Shown: positions 38,401 through 49,023, counted from the stretch's first letter. The stretch: 64,000 nucleotides of DNA from Scilla litardierei (GCA_030789695.1 CM061140.1:175050319-175114318); one strand, 5' to 3'. The notes: a model not told the origin generated them from the sequence alone. Program-made: numbers and translations.

Positions 38401-41400
38401 GGACGTTCGGATGTCGTGTGCCTTCTCCATGCCGCCTTCTCCATGCCTTACGTACTTTTTTGTGCTTTGTTTATATTAGTACAATAGTTGCCGTTGTGTT
38501 TACTGGGACCATATTGGAAAATTTTCCTTCGAACAGTTTGTTGTTTGGGAACAAATTCTGAAATTGTTGTGATCTGATGCATGCCATGCCATTGTTCAAT
38601 ATTTACTAATGCATGTAAACCTTGTGGCAGGTGAAGCCATGGATCAAGACGAGTCTTGCTCCAGGTTCTGGAGTTGTTAAGAAATACTTGGATAAGAGGT
38701 AGGTACCTTCAATGAGATCAGAACTGTTATTGAATTCTGCATTTTGCAAGACCTATGTTAACCTTCAAAGATGTGTGTATTTTTCAGTGGTTTGCAGCCC
38801 TATTTAGATCAACTGGGCTTTCATATTGTTGGGTATGGATGCACAACCTGCATTGGCAATTCTGGAGACCTTGATGAATCAGTATCAGCTGCCATTGCTG
38901 AGAATGGTAACTTCTCTACTTGTTTGTGCAATTAAGCCGTGGCACTTCACTATATTATATGGAAGCAAGTTCCATAATAAAAACTCTAGTTGGACTGAAG
39001 TATGTTCTGCGTGTACAGATATCGTTGCTGCAGCCGTGCTGTCTGGAAATAGGAATTTTGAGGGACGTGTACACCCTTTGACAAGAGCAAATTATCTTGC
39101 TTCCCCTCCACTTGTGGTAGCTTATGCGCTTGCTGGCACGGTATACAACCGTACAGATCACATGACCTATTCTAATCTTTTTTCTTTATGTGTTGTCCAT
39201 GCTAATTTTAGTTGGTTACATAATTGTTATGTTCATTGGCGTTGCATTAATGCTCAAAGGAAGCCTGGAAGAAATTATTGCATTCCCTCAGTGTTTCTTT
39301 ATTTACGGTCTTGAACAATAGAGTGATAAGCTGCACACAACTTCAACATTATTGAATATTATAGTTCACTACTTATCACTGTAAGGAACCCCTTAAGGGA
39401 GATGCTAATAACGCATTACACATGCTAATGTCTTTAATAATGAAAAATGATGTAGCACAGTACATATTGAAATACTGGCAATGGAATGCTGATGTATATT
39501 AACATCCATTTGTTCATTTCTAACCTAATTCTAGTGCCCATTTGGGTTACATATATTTTAGTGTTTAGTTGTTTTTGGAATTCATGAAATCGTGTCCTAG
39601 AATAGCAAATACAACTCGTGCTGTTTTCTTACCTGGAAATGAGATCCATGGTTCCATTGAATTTCAATTTAGGAGAAATTGCATGTAGGCTACATTCAAA
39701 TATGCTACTATCAAGTTGACAAAATCACTTGAAGAAGATCTGTTCGTATCCTTAACCATACCTACACCGTGCATAAATTAGTTTCACCTTTAGGGGCTTC
39801 GTCCCAGGATCAATAATCTGAAATCCTCAAACCGTCCTTTGCAAAAGAACTAACCAGATGGTGCTCATATGGAAACTAATCTTTGCCCATTAAAAGTTAG
39901 TAAGATCAATCAAAAACATTTGTAGGCACAACTGAAGGTCATACTCACTAACGAAGGGTATAAAATCCACAGTAACGACACTTTTTAGACCTTTGAGGTT
40001 TGTCAGTGATTCTGACTTTTTATGTTAAAATATAAATAACCTGAATGCGAGTAAGCAGAATCGTAGGTGGCTTTCTTTGTGTTAATATTTGTTGGGGAAC
40101 TAGAAAAAACCTGTGCACACGGTGCACGGAGAAAAAAAACCTCGACGAATAGGATGTAGTGTACGTGTGCAACCGAGGAGCGAGAATTATTGTATTAGGC
40201 ACAAAAAAATCGCGGTCAAAATGCAAAAAACATAGGGGGTGTCAAACACGTAAATAATGGAGATGGTTTTTTTTGGGTTTTGGGGGGGAATGGCAACCAT
40301 GTAAATAAGTGGAATGGGCGACTTTTTTTGTTTTTTGTTTTTTTAGTGGGTTGGTGGGGTGAGGGAATTACCCTTTTGACATTGTCCACATGTGACGATG
40401 TAGGGGAATATTGATCAATAAACATGCAGCATGGAAGTTCACCTTGATGGGAAAAAAAATATTGCGAGGACAGAAAATTTACATCTAATTGCATTACAGC
40501 TTCAAGCTACTTCTCCAAAATTTTCTTCTATTTCATTTACAAGGACTTTTGCAGGTTAATATTGACTTTGATAAAGAACCTATAGGGACTTCCAATGATG
40601 GAAAGAAAGTTTACTTCAGGGACATCTGGCCAACCAATGAAGAGATAGCTGATGTGAGCTACCATACTGGTCTTACCTGCTTTCATTTATTTTTAAATGT
40701 TTCAGCATCCAGATAATAAGGCATGTTTAGTAACTTTCTATCTTATTGGAATCCTCAGGTTGTGCAATCTAGTGTGCTTCCAGACATGTTCAGGGATACA
40801 TATGAGTCTATTACCAAAGGAAATCCCATGTGGAATCATCTAGAAGTTCCATCAACTACTCTATACTCGTGGGATCCTACATCAACTTACATACATGAAC
40901 CTCCATATTTCAAGAACATGACAATGTCTCCTCCTGGCCCGCACCCTGTAAAAGATGCTTACTGCCTGCTGAACTTTGGTGATAGCATCACGACCGACCA
41001 TATCTCACCTGCTGGCAGCATCCACAAGGACAGCCCTGCTGCCAAATATTTGATGGAGCGTGGTGTTGACAGGAAAGACTTCAACTCCTATGGGAGCCGT
41101 CGTGGCAACGACGAGATAATGGCAAGGGGAACATTTGCAAACATTCGCATCGTGAACAAGCTGTTGAAGGGGGAGGTTGGGCCTAAAACAATTCATATAC
41201 CCTCGGGGGAGAAGCTCTCTGTATTTGATGCTGCCATGGTAACTTCTTGTGTGTCTGGCATTTCTTTTATATTTTAGCAGTTCTATGATTTGTTATAACA
41301 ATTTTCTCGTCAATTTAATTGGTTTTAGTCATGCTTTGTGAGTGTTATGGTTATGGCTTCTGTTTGAAATTAATTTTGTTCTGTATCGTGTTACCAGAAA

Positions 41401-42030
41401 TACAAAAATGAAGGGCATGATACTATCATCTTGGCGGGTGCAGAGTATGGTAGTGGAAGTTCTCGTGATTGGGCTGCTAAGGGGCCAATGCTGCAGGTAT
41501 GATCATGTGCCGCTTTGTCTGTGTTTGTGTTATTAGATCTAAATTGTTATCGCAATGTCGACGTACATGAAACTATTGGGTGCAGGGCGTTAAAGCGGTG
41601 ATTGCCAAAAGCTTTGAAAGAATCCACCGCAGCAATCTTGTAGGGATGGGTATAATTCCTCTATGTTTCAAGGCAGGTGAAGATTCCGAGACACTAGGAT
41701 TAACTGGCCATGAGCGATACACTATCAACCTCCCCAGCAATGTGAGTGATATCAAGCCCGGCCAAGATGTCACTGTTGTCACGGATAGCGGCAAGTCATT
41801 TACATGCACCGCCCGCTTCGACACCGAGGTACCTAAAAGATTTTCACATGCAGCTTATGTATGCTGTTACGTGAAATAGGTTTTCCACTTCTTCTTCATG
41901 AGTTTTTTTTCTTCTTCTGACGATTGGTCACCGGACTTGCAATTCTGTTGTGCAGGTGGAGCTAGCATACTACAATCATGGAGGAATTCTTCCGTTTGTC
42001 ATTAGAAATCTGATCAATGATAAACATTAA
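20026..42030 (+). CDS. ACO: Aconitate hydratase (aconitase), 20 exons, 981 aa, mitochondrial presequence
   Basis: It isomerises citrate to isocitrate (TCA and glyoxylate cycles; mitochondrion and cytosol in plants). Exons: 20026-20272, 20352-20456, 20536-20696, 20871-20963, 21963-22148, 22266-22427, 30748-30892, 30995-31137, 31218-31274, 31372-31451, 31567-31642, 36913-37098, 38631-38698, 38788-38906, 39019-39140, 40555-40653, 40759-41238, 41398-41496, 41586-41828, 41956-42030. All introns are GT-AG; the total is 2946 nt. The [4Fe-4S] ligands are Cys522 (TSCTNTSNP), Cys588 and Cys591 ([11 protein letters not shown]), with spacing as in IRP1/aconitase. [26 protein letters not shown] and [13 protein letters not shown] mark the swivel-domain active-site residues. 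Residues 1-81 are Ser/Arg/Ala-rich with few acids, as in a mitochondrial presequence. Met82 begins the conserved cytosolic-type N-terminus in a strong context (gccaccATGg). Introns 6 (8.3 kb) and 11 (5.3 kb) are swollen by transposons. No frameshift or stop was seen. Confidence 0.97.
22428..24280. other. Aconitase intron 6, left part; low-complexity and repeat debris
   Basis: AT-rich intron with short (TG), (TA) and (CATA) tracts (about 22540-22570, 23190-23215, 23575-23595). Positions 23740-24280 are GC-richer and look like unrelated repeat text. No ORF here resembles a known protein. Confidence 0.4.
24281..24460. mobile_element. 180-bp near-perfect palindrome (fold-back MITE)
   Basis: TAGGGATGAGAATGGGCATG at 24281 is mirrored exactly by its complement ending at 24460. 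The symmetry continues almost without loop to the centre at 24370/24371 (CACTAATTTT/AGAAAATTAG), with only scattered mismatches. The arms are about 90 bases each. It lies inside aconitase intron 6, so the pre-mRNA can fold into a long hairpin. The termini resemble hAT ends (TAGGG...), but the flanking 8-mers do not match. Confidence 0.85.
24461..25010. repeat. GC/AT mosaic repeat, possibly a hAT terminus
   Basis: Two GC-rich blocks of 'gggcc/cccgg' words (24460-24535 and 24830-24970) flank an AT-rich core. The same kind of text precedes the palindrome at 24240-24280, so the palindrome may have inserted into it. Subterminal GC-word clusters are a habit of plant hAT elements. The link to the hAT transposase remnant at 25588-26119 is inference. 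Confidence 0.35.
25588..26119 (-). pseudogene. hAT transposase N-terminus (BED zinc finger), broken
   Basis: On minus an ATG at 26119 opens [21 protein letters not shown], with a stop/frameshift near 26025. A second frame continues [19 protein letters not shown], then [15 protein letters not shown], and runs open to 25588. The pattern W..HG ... SGGISRFK.HLAG..GNV..C.KVP is the BED-finger region of plant hAT transposases (the DUF659/dimerisation-type group). The first Cys pair is partly lost at the frameshift. The catalytic and dimerisation domains are missing. It lies antisense within aconitase intron 6. Confidence 0.8.
26120..27690. other. Aconitase intron 6, middle part with simple repeats
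   Basis: Positions 26720-26880 repeat 'gagccgatagacagagcac' in several imperfect tandem copies (about 5 units). (AAT)18 occupies 26889-26943. Positions 27308-27475 are dense in small palindromes of CCGATATATCGG/GGCTGATAAATCAGC type, likely a diverged TIR element. No ORF was recognised. Confidence 0.55.
27695..28790 (-). pseudogene. Ty1/copia gag and protease remnant
   Basis: Minus-strand frames, interrupted by stops, give in order: INKFDGKD near 28755; [15 protein letters not shown] and WDLLYCTA near 28660-28600; [54 protein letters not shown] (28460-28200). A worn zinc knuckle ([15 protein letters not shown], about 28050) follows, and then a protease-like [16 protein letters not shown] (about 27925). 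The order equals the copia gag (UBN2-type), zinc knuckle and aspartic protease. The protease DSGA motif has decayed to KYDVS, so it is inactive. Integrase and RT are not found to the left. Confidence 0.85.
28795..29240 (-). mobile_element. Copia PBS and probable 5' LTR of the same remnant
   Basis: On minus, TGGTATCAAAACC (28807-28795) closely resembles the initiator-Met-tRNA primer-binding site TGGTATCAGAGC. The plus-strand text begins TGTTAGTGAAG at 28810, so the LTR ends in CTAACA on minus, two bases before the PBS. The outer LTR end was not identified; 29240 is a guess from composition. The gag remnant starts about 30 bases after the PBS, in the right order. Confidence 0.6.
29802..30370. 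repeat. Tandem duplication, two units of about 279 bp
   Basis: The unit begins 'aatatttccatag' at 29802 and again at 30081. It contains 'gacattgaaaaagaataaag', 'catcatatgtgggtgaacac' and 'cattaaaatcaagttaatg' in both copies with few differences. It lies about 380 bases before aconitase exon 7, within intron 6. Confidence 0.9.
32309..32400. repeat. Compound microsatellite (TC)16(TG)30
   Basis: An uninterrupted TC tract (32309-32340) is followed by 30 TG units (32341-32400) and a G run. It abuts the 3' end of the minus-strand LINE, so it probably grew from the LINE tail. It lies in aconitase intron 11. Confidence 0.97.
32401..34945 (-). mobile_element. RTE-type non-LTR retrotransposon (LINE), degenerate
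   Basis: Minus-strand frames give the apurinic endonuclease start [18 protein letters not shown] (about 34770) and further endonuclease pieces: [30 protein letters not shown], and [19 protein letters not shown] (34480-34150). Reverse transcriptase pieces follow: [20 protein letters not shown] and the catalytic [15 protein letters not shown] (about 33000-32890). This is the order of RTE elements. Many stops and shifts break it. Its 3' end abuts the (TG)n(TC)n tract. Boundaries are approximate. It lies antisense within aconitase intron 11 (31643-36912). Confidence 0.85.
35171..35256. repeat. 44-bp tandem duplication
   Basis: The string beginning 'atgtacattgattagatttt' and ending 'caaataaggct' occurs at 35171-35212 and again, identically, at 35215-35256. 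It is a recent local duplication beside the LINE's 5' end. Confidence 0.95.
35309..36155. mobile_element. hAT-like non-autonomous element, copy A
   Basis: The left end is CAAGGATTAAGGTTTCAG and the right end, on the complement, is CAAGGTTTTAGGTCTCCG. Flanking 8-mers are GTTTCTGG (35301-35308) and GTTTCTAG (36156-36163), 7 of 8 alike. Both ends carry many 'cggt(a/t)tcgg/ccgaaacc' words around an AT-rich centre. The ends and centre match the element at 59402-60308 in opposite orientation. It lies in aconitase intron 11. Confidence 0.8.
37099..38630. other. Aconitase intron 12; nothing firmly recognised
   Basis: 1.5-kb intron. A GC-richer stretch at 38230-38440 ('gcagggttggacccccttg') followed by 'gttttgttgttgtaattg' resembles the 3' end of a LINE but has no coding support. 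The rest is AT-rich. Confidence 0.4.
40100..40414 (-). mobile_element. Non-autonomous Helitron, copy 2
   Basis: On minus the element starts TCAATATTCCCCTACATCG and ends in a hairpin CCGTGCACCGTGTGCACAGG followed by TTTTTTCTAG. It is inserted between A and T (A at 40099, T at 40415). Its 5' region shares 'atgtgg(a)caatgtcaaa' with the copy at 18121. It lies in aconitase intron 15. Confidence 0.72.
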
Positions 42031-43050
42031 TTTGTGAGTCTGTGCACGAAGGTGAGTTCCGATTAGATCTTGTATAATGTGTTTTGTTCAGGCGACAATT
42101 TTTTGTGAGTCATGGGCACACGCTTCCCATGTTCTTGGGGTTTTCCTGTTATTGCCAAGAAATAAACTGGAAGTGCGGAAACTGAAGATAGTAGGCAAAC
42201 GTCTTATGTTGAGTGAGTGGACTAAACACTGTCTTCCATGTGTATCCATAACTATTCCTAAACATTTGTGGAATCTTCTGAAAGCAATGCAACATTGCAC
42301 TCGATGATCCCTTCATATCCTGTGGCGGTTGTAGTGGTATTGGTCAATCAAATCTTATTAATTTGATTCGATAAAGTTTGATCATTGGATTCTGGTAACT
42401 ACTGTGATGTGATATGGTACTGTTCGAAGCGGCCAGATATAATTTCTTTCAAATTCGCAATTGTCATTTTCTGCTGTTTGGTCCACAGTTTGCTTGGTTG
42501 CTTGGAATTAGTTTGTGCAGTTTTATTCTGTCAAATGAATATTTGGCGGTTTCCACGGGGAAATGTAAATTTGAATTAGTTGTGCAGTTTAATTCTGTCA
42601 AATGAGTATTCAGCTGTTTAGTTTCATTCTGTAAAATGTGTATACTGCTTTTTCATGTGCAAATGTAACTATGAGAGAGAGAGAGGTTTCATTAATATGT
42701 TGCAATGTTTCAGGCCTCAAGCTAGAACTGTGATGTTTTGGAATATAGTTTCTGTTTGCATCCTTAATCCTCAAGCTGTTGGTGGCACCAACTTGGTGCT
42801 GCTGGATATATATAAATTGCTGTTATACAATTCATTATCTTTTTGCTCTTGATTTCAAAGAAGATACCACATCTGTTTGTAAGAAATATTCACAGGAAGC
42901 TAGTAAATTCTCAAATAATCAGGAGGAGGATTTGTTTTATTCTGTGTAAAGTAACAAAATTGCATCTCAAATGAAAATTCTACACAATGACATGTGAAGG
43001 CATCGATACTGAAGGACAATGAAATTCAGGTAATCAACATCAGAATACTC
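42031..43050 (+). other. Aconitase 3' region with a triplicated motif
   Basis: This contains the 3' untranslated region; an AATAAA occurs at about 42162. 'cagtt(t/a)(t/a)attctgtcaaatga(a/g)tatt' occurs at about 42518 and 42587, with a third diverged copy near 42619 ('agtttcattctgtaaaatgtgtat'). No further gene was seen before 43050. Confidence 0.5.
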
Positions 43051-43053
43051 TAA

Positions 43054-44070
43054 GGGTGTGTTTGTTTAGTGGGAAAAGGAAAGAAAAGGAAAGAAATTAA
43101 GAAGGAAGATGATTTTCCATTGTTTGGCTTAAAAGAAAAGTGAAAAGAAAAAGAAAATGAGGGAGAAGAGCGGAAAATAAATAGTAAAACTTTTCTTTCA
43201 AGTTTTCCTCCTCTTGACCTAAGGAAAATGAGGGAAAAGAAAGCAAAACTAACTATTCTCACATTCATGCATTTGTGTTTTTTAACAAAGATAATTAGTA
43301 GCTATTTTTAATGAATTCATGAATAGTTCATATGAATTTTTTCAAAAATTATAAATGAATTTTTCAAAAAATCACGAATCATTATCAAAATTTTACACAT
43401 GAATTATTTAAAATTAGCAAATTATTCAAAATTTGCGAATTTTTCCCGAATTTTTCAAAATAGTATGTGAATAATTATGAATTTTTTCTTGAAAATCATA
43501 AATATTAAAACATTTTTAGTCATGAACTTGTTCAAAAAATTAGTGAATAATTTGTGTAATTTTCGCGTTTTGCTTGAAAAATTCGCGCATTATGCACGAA
43601 TTTTTCTAATAGCTTGCAAATTATTTTCAACGTTTTCATATAATTTGTAAATTATTTATGTACTATTTAATATCACATTATTTATGAATCATGATATTTG
43701 TATGGTTAGAAAATTATTTGTTAGAATTCGTAAATTATTTGTTAACTTTCTGAATTATTCAGAACAACTAACAAATTTTTACTTTATTATGAGACTAAAA
43801 TACCTCTTAAATTTTTTAAGCAAATTATTTATAAAGTTAGCAAAATACACCTCTTAAACTATTTAGCAAAAACACCTGTTAATTTTTTTTCGTTTTGAAT
43901 TAATAACATAATGGAAGAAATTTCCTTATTTTTCTTTCAACTTTCTTCAAAATTTTCTTTGGTAACCAAACATGAGAAAGAATCTCATTTCATTTTCATT
44001 TCACTTTTCTTTCTTTTTCTTTTTCATTTCACTTTTCTTTCATACATTTTCTTTCAATGCAAACACACCC
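43054..44070. mobile_element. PIF/Harbinger-like non-autonomous element
   Basis: Termini GGGTGTGTTTG and CAAACACACCC are flanked by TAA at 43051-43053 and 44071-44073. Purine-rich (left) and pyrimidine-rich (right) subterminal tracts 'ggaaaagaaagg'/'ctttctttttcttt' extend the inverted symmetry. The AT-rich centre reiterates 'aattattcaaaattt'-like words. There is no transposase. Confidence 0.87.
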
Positions 44071-44172
44071 TAAAGCAAAGTTCTTGAGAACGGAGAATTA
44101 ATTTCGTTTCCCCCTCGCAGGTTGTCATTGTTGAAAGGGTGAGGAAACCAACTATCAGGTTCAGTCAGTCAC

Positions 44173-44910
44173 TGACGGGTAAATCCATCCCACCGTTAGT
44201 AGGGTGTTGTTGAGGACGCCTCCGATGACATGACGCTTCGTCAGCCGAAGAGCTGGACTCGAGAAAGGATGGTCCCGGATCGGGGGACCGAGCTGTTGGG
44301 TTGAAGACCCACCTAACTCCGGGATGTCTTCGCAGGTCTGCAACCCAAAAAAATCGTCACGGGGGCGGATCTGGGTTTCGATCCAAATCTACTCCGATAC
44401 TTAAGTTAGTGGATGACTAAGAATGAGCTCGGGGCAGCTAGGTTCGACCTATTGGGAGGTCGTCCAATCACTGTCTCGCCGAGCTATGGAGGAAGAAGTA
44501 TAAAGTGGAAGCGGATATTTGAGTGTCAGAGTAACTGCATGTTTAGTATCTCTGAACCTTGGGCCCTGCCTTATCATCGTTGAGCCTACTTATAGGTGAG
44601 GATTACTCTGAGTGCCGTTATTGGATTAACGGCCTTGCCCATATAATGGCATGATTGTCCCTTTTTTTTGCCTTCGTCCCTAAAAAATAGCATAATGGCC
44701 GACCATTTATTCCGCCATTACTAACCGACCCATTATTAACTGTCCTCTTAATATTCGGGAACTCAATGGGTGGATGAGTTATCGCTTTGATTGGGCAAGC
44801 ATCTGGCTTCTTATGTGGGCCTGTGAGCTAAGGCGATGCATTCCTTTTGGACTTCTTTATTCGGATGAAATATCTTTCTCCGCCACGTGGGCCGGCCCAA
44901 TGTTGTAACA
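44173..44910 (-). repeat. Gypsy 3' LTR, second copy of the LTR at 161-896
   Basis: It aligns along its whole length with 161-896: 'tgacgggtaaatcc' start, 'gaggacg', 'cttaagttagtggatgac', 'gggaggtcgtccaatcactg', and end 'gggccggcccaatgttgtaaca'. On minus it is preceded by the purine tract GAGAGATGGGGAATCAT (about 44927-44911), like a polypurine tract. It is therefore the 3' LTR of an element whose interior lies to the right. No PBS or second LTR was found to the right, so the element is truncated. Confidence 0.8.
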
Positions 44911-45264
44911 ATGATTCCCCATCTCTCGAGCTCAGATAAGGCAATGGTTGAGGGCAGGTGATACGACGTCTTATTAATTGGGCATCGCAGTCGAAGCGGG
45001 AGTTTTGATTTTGTCCACCAAAGTCACGTTCCTTTGATTTGGCCCTTGTAATTGTACGAGGCCCGTGGCGTTGGTGCTCGTGGATGTCAACGTGTGCCTC
45101 TTTTGAACGGGCTGGGCTTGATCGAAGAAAGATAGCTTCTACTGTAAGTAGATAAATGGGGGAAATGTACAAACTTTCCTGCTTGTACTTTCAGAAAGAA
45201 ACTATCCCCTTTCTTGTTTTTTCGCTCCCTTTATTTGATCTCCTTCCAGTCTGCGAATATTGTC

Positions 45265-47473
45265 TATGGCTTCTTCATCAACGTTCGAGACTACTGAGCT
45301 GTGGTAAGAAACAGAAAAAGAAGAGATCGCTGCTAGCCAAATTTCTTGTTCGGAGGATCCTCCAGCTTTGATGTGGCACTTGGGGTCGTTCAACCCTCGG
45401 TGTCGAAACATGATATAGATAAAGAGAAAAGATTGGCTCTTGTCCCTATTGACCCCAAGGCCACAATCTTGCGGGCTGGTGAAGACAAGCCTCTCGTGCA
45501 TGATGAGATCGTAAATCTGGTCTCCGAAGTGCCTATCGAAGTGCCGAAGAAAATTCAGGATGAATATCTCCGACATCCATATCATGTTCGGGTCCCCCAA
45601 GTCAATCAAAGGATTTGTTTCCCTAGCGAATGGGAATTCGGGGTGTATACTAAGACTTTTCATCATGGATTTCACTTCCATATGCACCCTTCATACCCAA
45701 AGTCTTGAACCTCCAGCGGCTTTCTCTCTATCAATTGACACCTAATTTAGTAGGTTGTCTGGTTGGCTTCGTCGTGCTTTACCTTCTAAGCGGAGTTGAG
45801 CCGACCTTGGCATTGTTTAATTATTTCTTTCAGTTGAAAATCACCACATCTAGCGTGTGGTATTACATGACTGCTAGAAGGATGAGACACCTAATTACAG
45901 AACTTCCCAACTCTAACCGTGGATGAAAGAAACATTTTGTTTTTGTGACTTTTCCAGGTGAGAGGATCTTTCTCACTCATTGGGGACGACCTGGTCTTGT
46001 CGCTAACGAAGAAGTATCCCTCTCCAAGGAAGAGAACACAACGGGTCATCTATTGTTAGCGCAGCTGGATAGCCACAAGTCAGTGACAAATTTGCTACAA
46101 ATTTGTTGTCCACCGACATGTGGCTGAGAACCGTTTAGGCAGAAGGTAAGATTGACTCCTGGGTCTTGTGTCCATATTTTCTTTTCCTAATCCCCTTTTT
46201 AGTAGACATGGTCGGGCATGATTATCAGGCCGATCCCCATCTGCGAGATGCCTTTCGTGCATTTCTTCGGACGACTGAAGGTAGCCCACCTCAATCGGTA
46301 ATCCGTCTCGAGCGAAACTCGATTACGGTCGTCGGGAGCTCGACCCAAGTAGCCTGGAACTTTCCCAAGAAGGGTAAGGGCTTAAAAAGAAAGAGAATTC
46401 ACACTTTGGCCGAGGCTGAAAAAGTGAAAGAAACAAAGAGGGGAGGTGAGGTCGCTCTCTCGAGCTCGGCTCTTCTGGAAATTGATGTAGCTGAGGCCCA
46501 GATTGTGATCTCTGATTGTGTTCGAGCCCCGACCCATGCTGTACTTTCGAGTGGGTCAATGCCGCCACCTGAATCAGGCGACTATGAGGATACCTAGCTA
46601 TGGGGAGGTCTCCACCCTTTGGAACTGTTGACCGACGAGATTCCCTCCGAATTCAGGTGGCGGCCAGGTCTCCTCAGGCCCCTCCTCAATGTCCTAAGGA
46701 TAGGATCCACGAGTTCCCCTTCTAGTGGGAAAGGGGGGTCAGCCTTTTTAAATTGCGGGGTTGCTTCTCAGCTTGTTGAGAATTCCATCCTTTCCCAACA
46801 TCGGGCTATTTTACCGAAGGTCGATTATGAGAGACTGATAAGCTTCATGGTCTGACATAGTCGCCAGGTTGGTGTCTTGCTTTCTTCCTTGATTTACTAG
46901 GCACCGGGTCTAATTTCCTTTTTATCTTGATGATATGCAGATATCCTCAGTAGCTGCAGAGTTGCGACGCTGCTCATCAACGGTGGCCAACTATGAGGTG
47001 AGTTTAGGAAGCGAAGACAGATCGCTATAGTAGAGAGGGTTGCTGATAAGGCGAAGGTCAAGCTGTACAAATCGTCACGTCAAGTTGACGAGCTTACTTC
47101 TCGAGTAGAGGAACTAGAAAAGGAGCTGGCCTTGATGAGGACGCCTGCTGAGGATGAGGCAGCCCTCAAGAAGCGTGCTGAGGAACAACTGCTTGAGGGG
47201 GGAAGAAATAGAAAAAAGAAGAAGCAGATCTCCGAGCCCAGATTGCTAAGTTGGAGGAGGTTGACCCCTCAAAGATCGCTGTTGAGACTGTATAGCAATA
47301 TAAAGAAGCCATTGGTTCCGGGATTGTTGACTTGTTCAAGGCAGGCTTTTTGGGATGTAAACTGGAGATCCAGCATAAGTTCCACAAATCTGGGGTTGAC
47401 TTTGATCAACTGAAGATAACGTCTTATGAAAGAGTCTGGCGAAGGGCTTGATGCCACCCCGGCTGAGGAAGCC
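45265..47473 (+). pseudogene. Transposase_28-type ORF, antisense to its host gypsy element, broken
   Basis: Plus-strand frames give, in order: a Ser-rich ATG start (45265); EVPIEVPKKIQDEYLRHPYH (about 45525); ICFPSEWEFGVYTKTFHHGF (45620-45680); LQRLSLYQLTPNLVGCLVGF; RMRHLITELPNSNRGW; and HFVFVTFPGERIFLTHWGRP (45930-45990). A charged coiled-coil stretch ending TSRVEELEKELALMRTPAED lies at about 47090-47150. The sequence resembles Pfam Transposase_28 ('putative gypsy type transposon') proteins. Several frameshifts and an early stop break it. The flanking LTR and purine tract place the host element on minus, so this ORF is antisense and near the 3' LTR. An AATAAA-rich end follows at 47560-47590. 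Confidence 0.7.
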
Positions 47474-48315
47474 ATGGCAGTGTCCTCGGGGTCACACGTT
47501 TGACAGAACTGCCCCGTAAACTTGTTGCTTGTATCTTTTCTTTGTGTACGAATTTCACCCTTATTCTGTAAATAAAATTGATTTTATTCAATGATGAATA
47601 TTATGATTGGAGTACATCATAGATTAAGTCGTACGGTCATCTGCATGCCCCCTTTGACGGCTCGGGCTCGCACATTGGGATCATGTTTATGAGTAGTGAC
47701 TTCAATTACTTAATTTTGATGTTAAAATGAAATTAACATTAATTATGTACATTTCAACTGCAGAATTATTTAATTACTTAATTTTTGTTAAAATTCTGGA
47801 TGTTAACATGATTTATATTAACATCAATCATGTTACTTCCGGATGTTAATTTCAACATTAATACTGCAGAATTAACATTAACTAAAAAAGCTTAATGGCA
47901 GGGTCATCGGGGATCACATGTTTGACAGAACTGCCCCGTGAAGTTGTTGCTTGTATCTTTTCTTTGTGTACGGATTTCGCCCTTACTCTGTAAATAAAAT
48001 TGATTTTATTCAAGAATGAATATTTTGATTGGAGTACATCATAGATTAAGATGTAAGGTCATCTGCATGCCCCCTTCGACGGCTCGGGCTCATACATTGG
48101 AATCATGTTTATGAGTAGCAACTTCAATTACTTTATTTTGATGTTAAAAATGAAATTAACACTAATCATGTAAATTTCAACTGCAGAATTATGTAATTAC
48201 TTAATTATTGTTAAAATTTTGGACGCTAACGTGATTAATATTAACATCAATCATGTTAATTCTGGACGTTAATTTCAACATTAATTCTGTAGAATTAACA
48301 TTAACTAAAAAAACG
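47474..48315. repeat. Tandem duplication, two units of about 421 bp
   Basis: The units start 'atggcag(t/g)gtc' at 47474 and 47895. Both contain 'gacagaactgccccgt', 'ttgttgcttgtatcttttct', 'aaataaaattgattttattc', 'ggagtacatcatagattaag' and 'catctgcatgcccccttt/c'. Each ends with small inverted words 'gttaattc...gaattaac'. It duplicates the 3' end of the antisense ORF. Confidence 0.92.
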
Positions 48316-49023
48316 TAATGATTGCAACAAATAATCATGTTTATGAGTGGATACTTCAATTACATAAACAATCATAAAAGATTTACTTAATTTTGGTTGA
48401 AATAATTATGATTTTTTTTTTCCGACAGAGCCAAAAATTTTGCATGTAGTGTGCGGTGGACAATTTTGTTCCATATAGACAATTTTGATATGTGCATCAA
48501 TTTTTACATTTGTTCCTTTTTACGGATGTATTCTTCTCTTTGCAAGTCTATGCAAGATCAAAACATTTTCAAGCAAGATCCGTATTCGGCTTGGCAGAAT
48601 TTCGTTACATAAAATCATTTGTGTCCTAAATTTTTTTTGCATGTGGAACAATTGCAATTTACATTTTATGGGCAATGTGCCCTAAACTTCGTTCTTCAAA
48701 ATTGTTTGTTCCATAAAATTGACAAATTTTCTCTGCTTCTCCATGGCAAGTAACAGAGTGCAATTTTCATTCCATAAAATCAATATGTTTCAGGTCATCC
48801 TTCAGTACATACATATCTGAAATGTTCTGTATTTTCAGTTATGAGATAAGCAAAAAAATTAAATAATAATATTTAATTCTTATGCGTGCAGTGTAAAAAG
48901 TTTGATCGGTCGTGCGCAGAGCAAAGCCGCTCGTGCGCGTAGGAATTCCCCTTCCTCTGTCCACCCACTATCTGCTTCTAAACTCTTCCTCGAACGGCCG
49001 CTGAACCCGGTGGCAACCTCTCC
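48316..49023. other. Intergenic and promoter of the DNAJC17-like gene
   Basis: AT-rich sequence with no ORF of note, then GC-richer leader from about 48890. No clear TATA box was seen. The transcription start is probably between 48880 and 49000. Confidence 0.4.
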
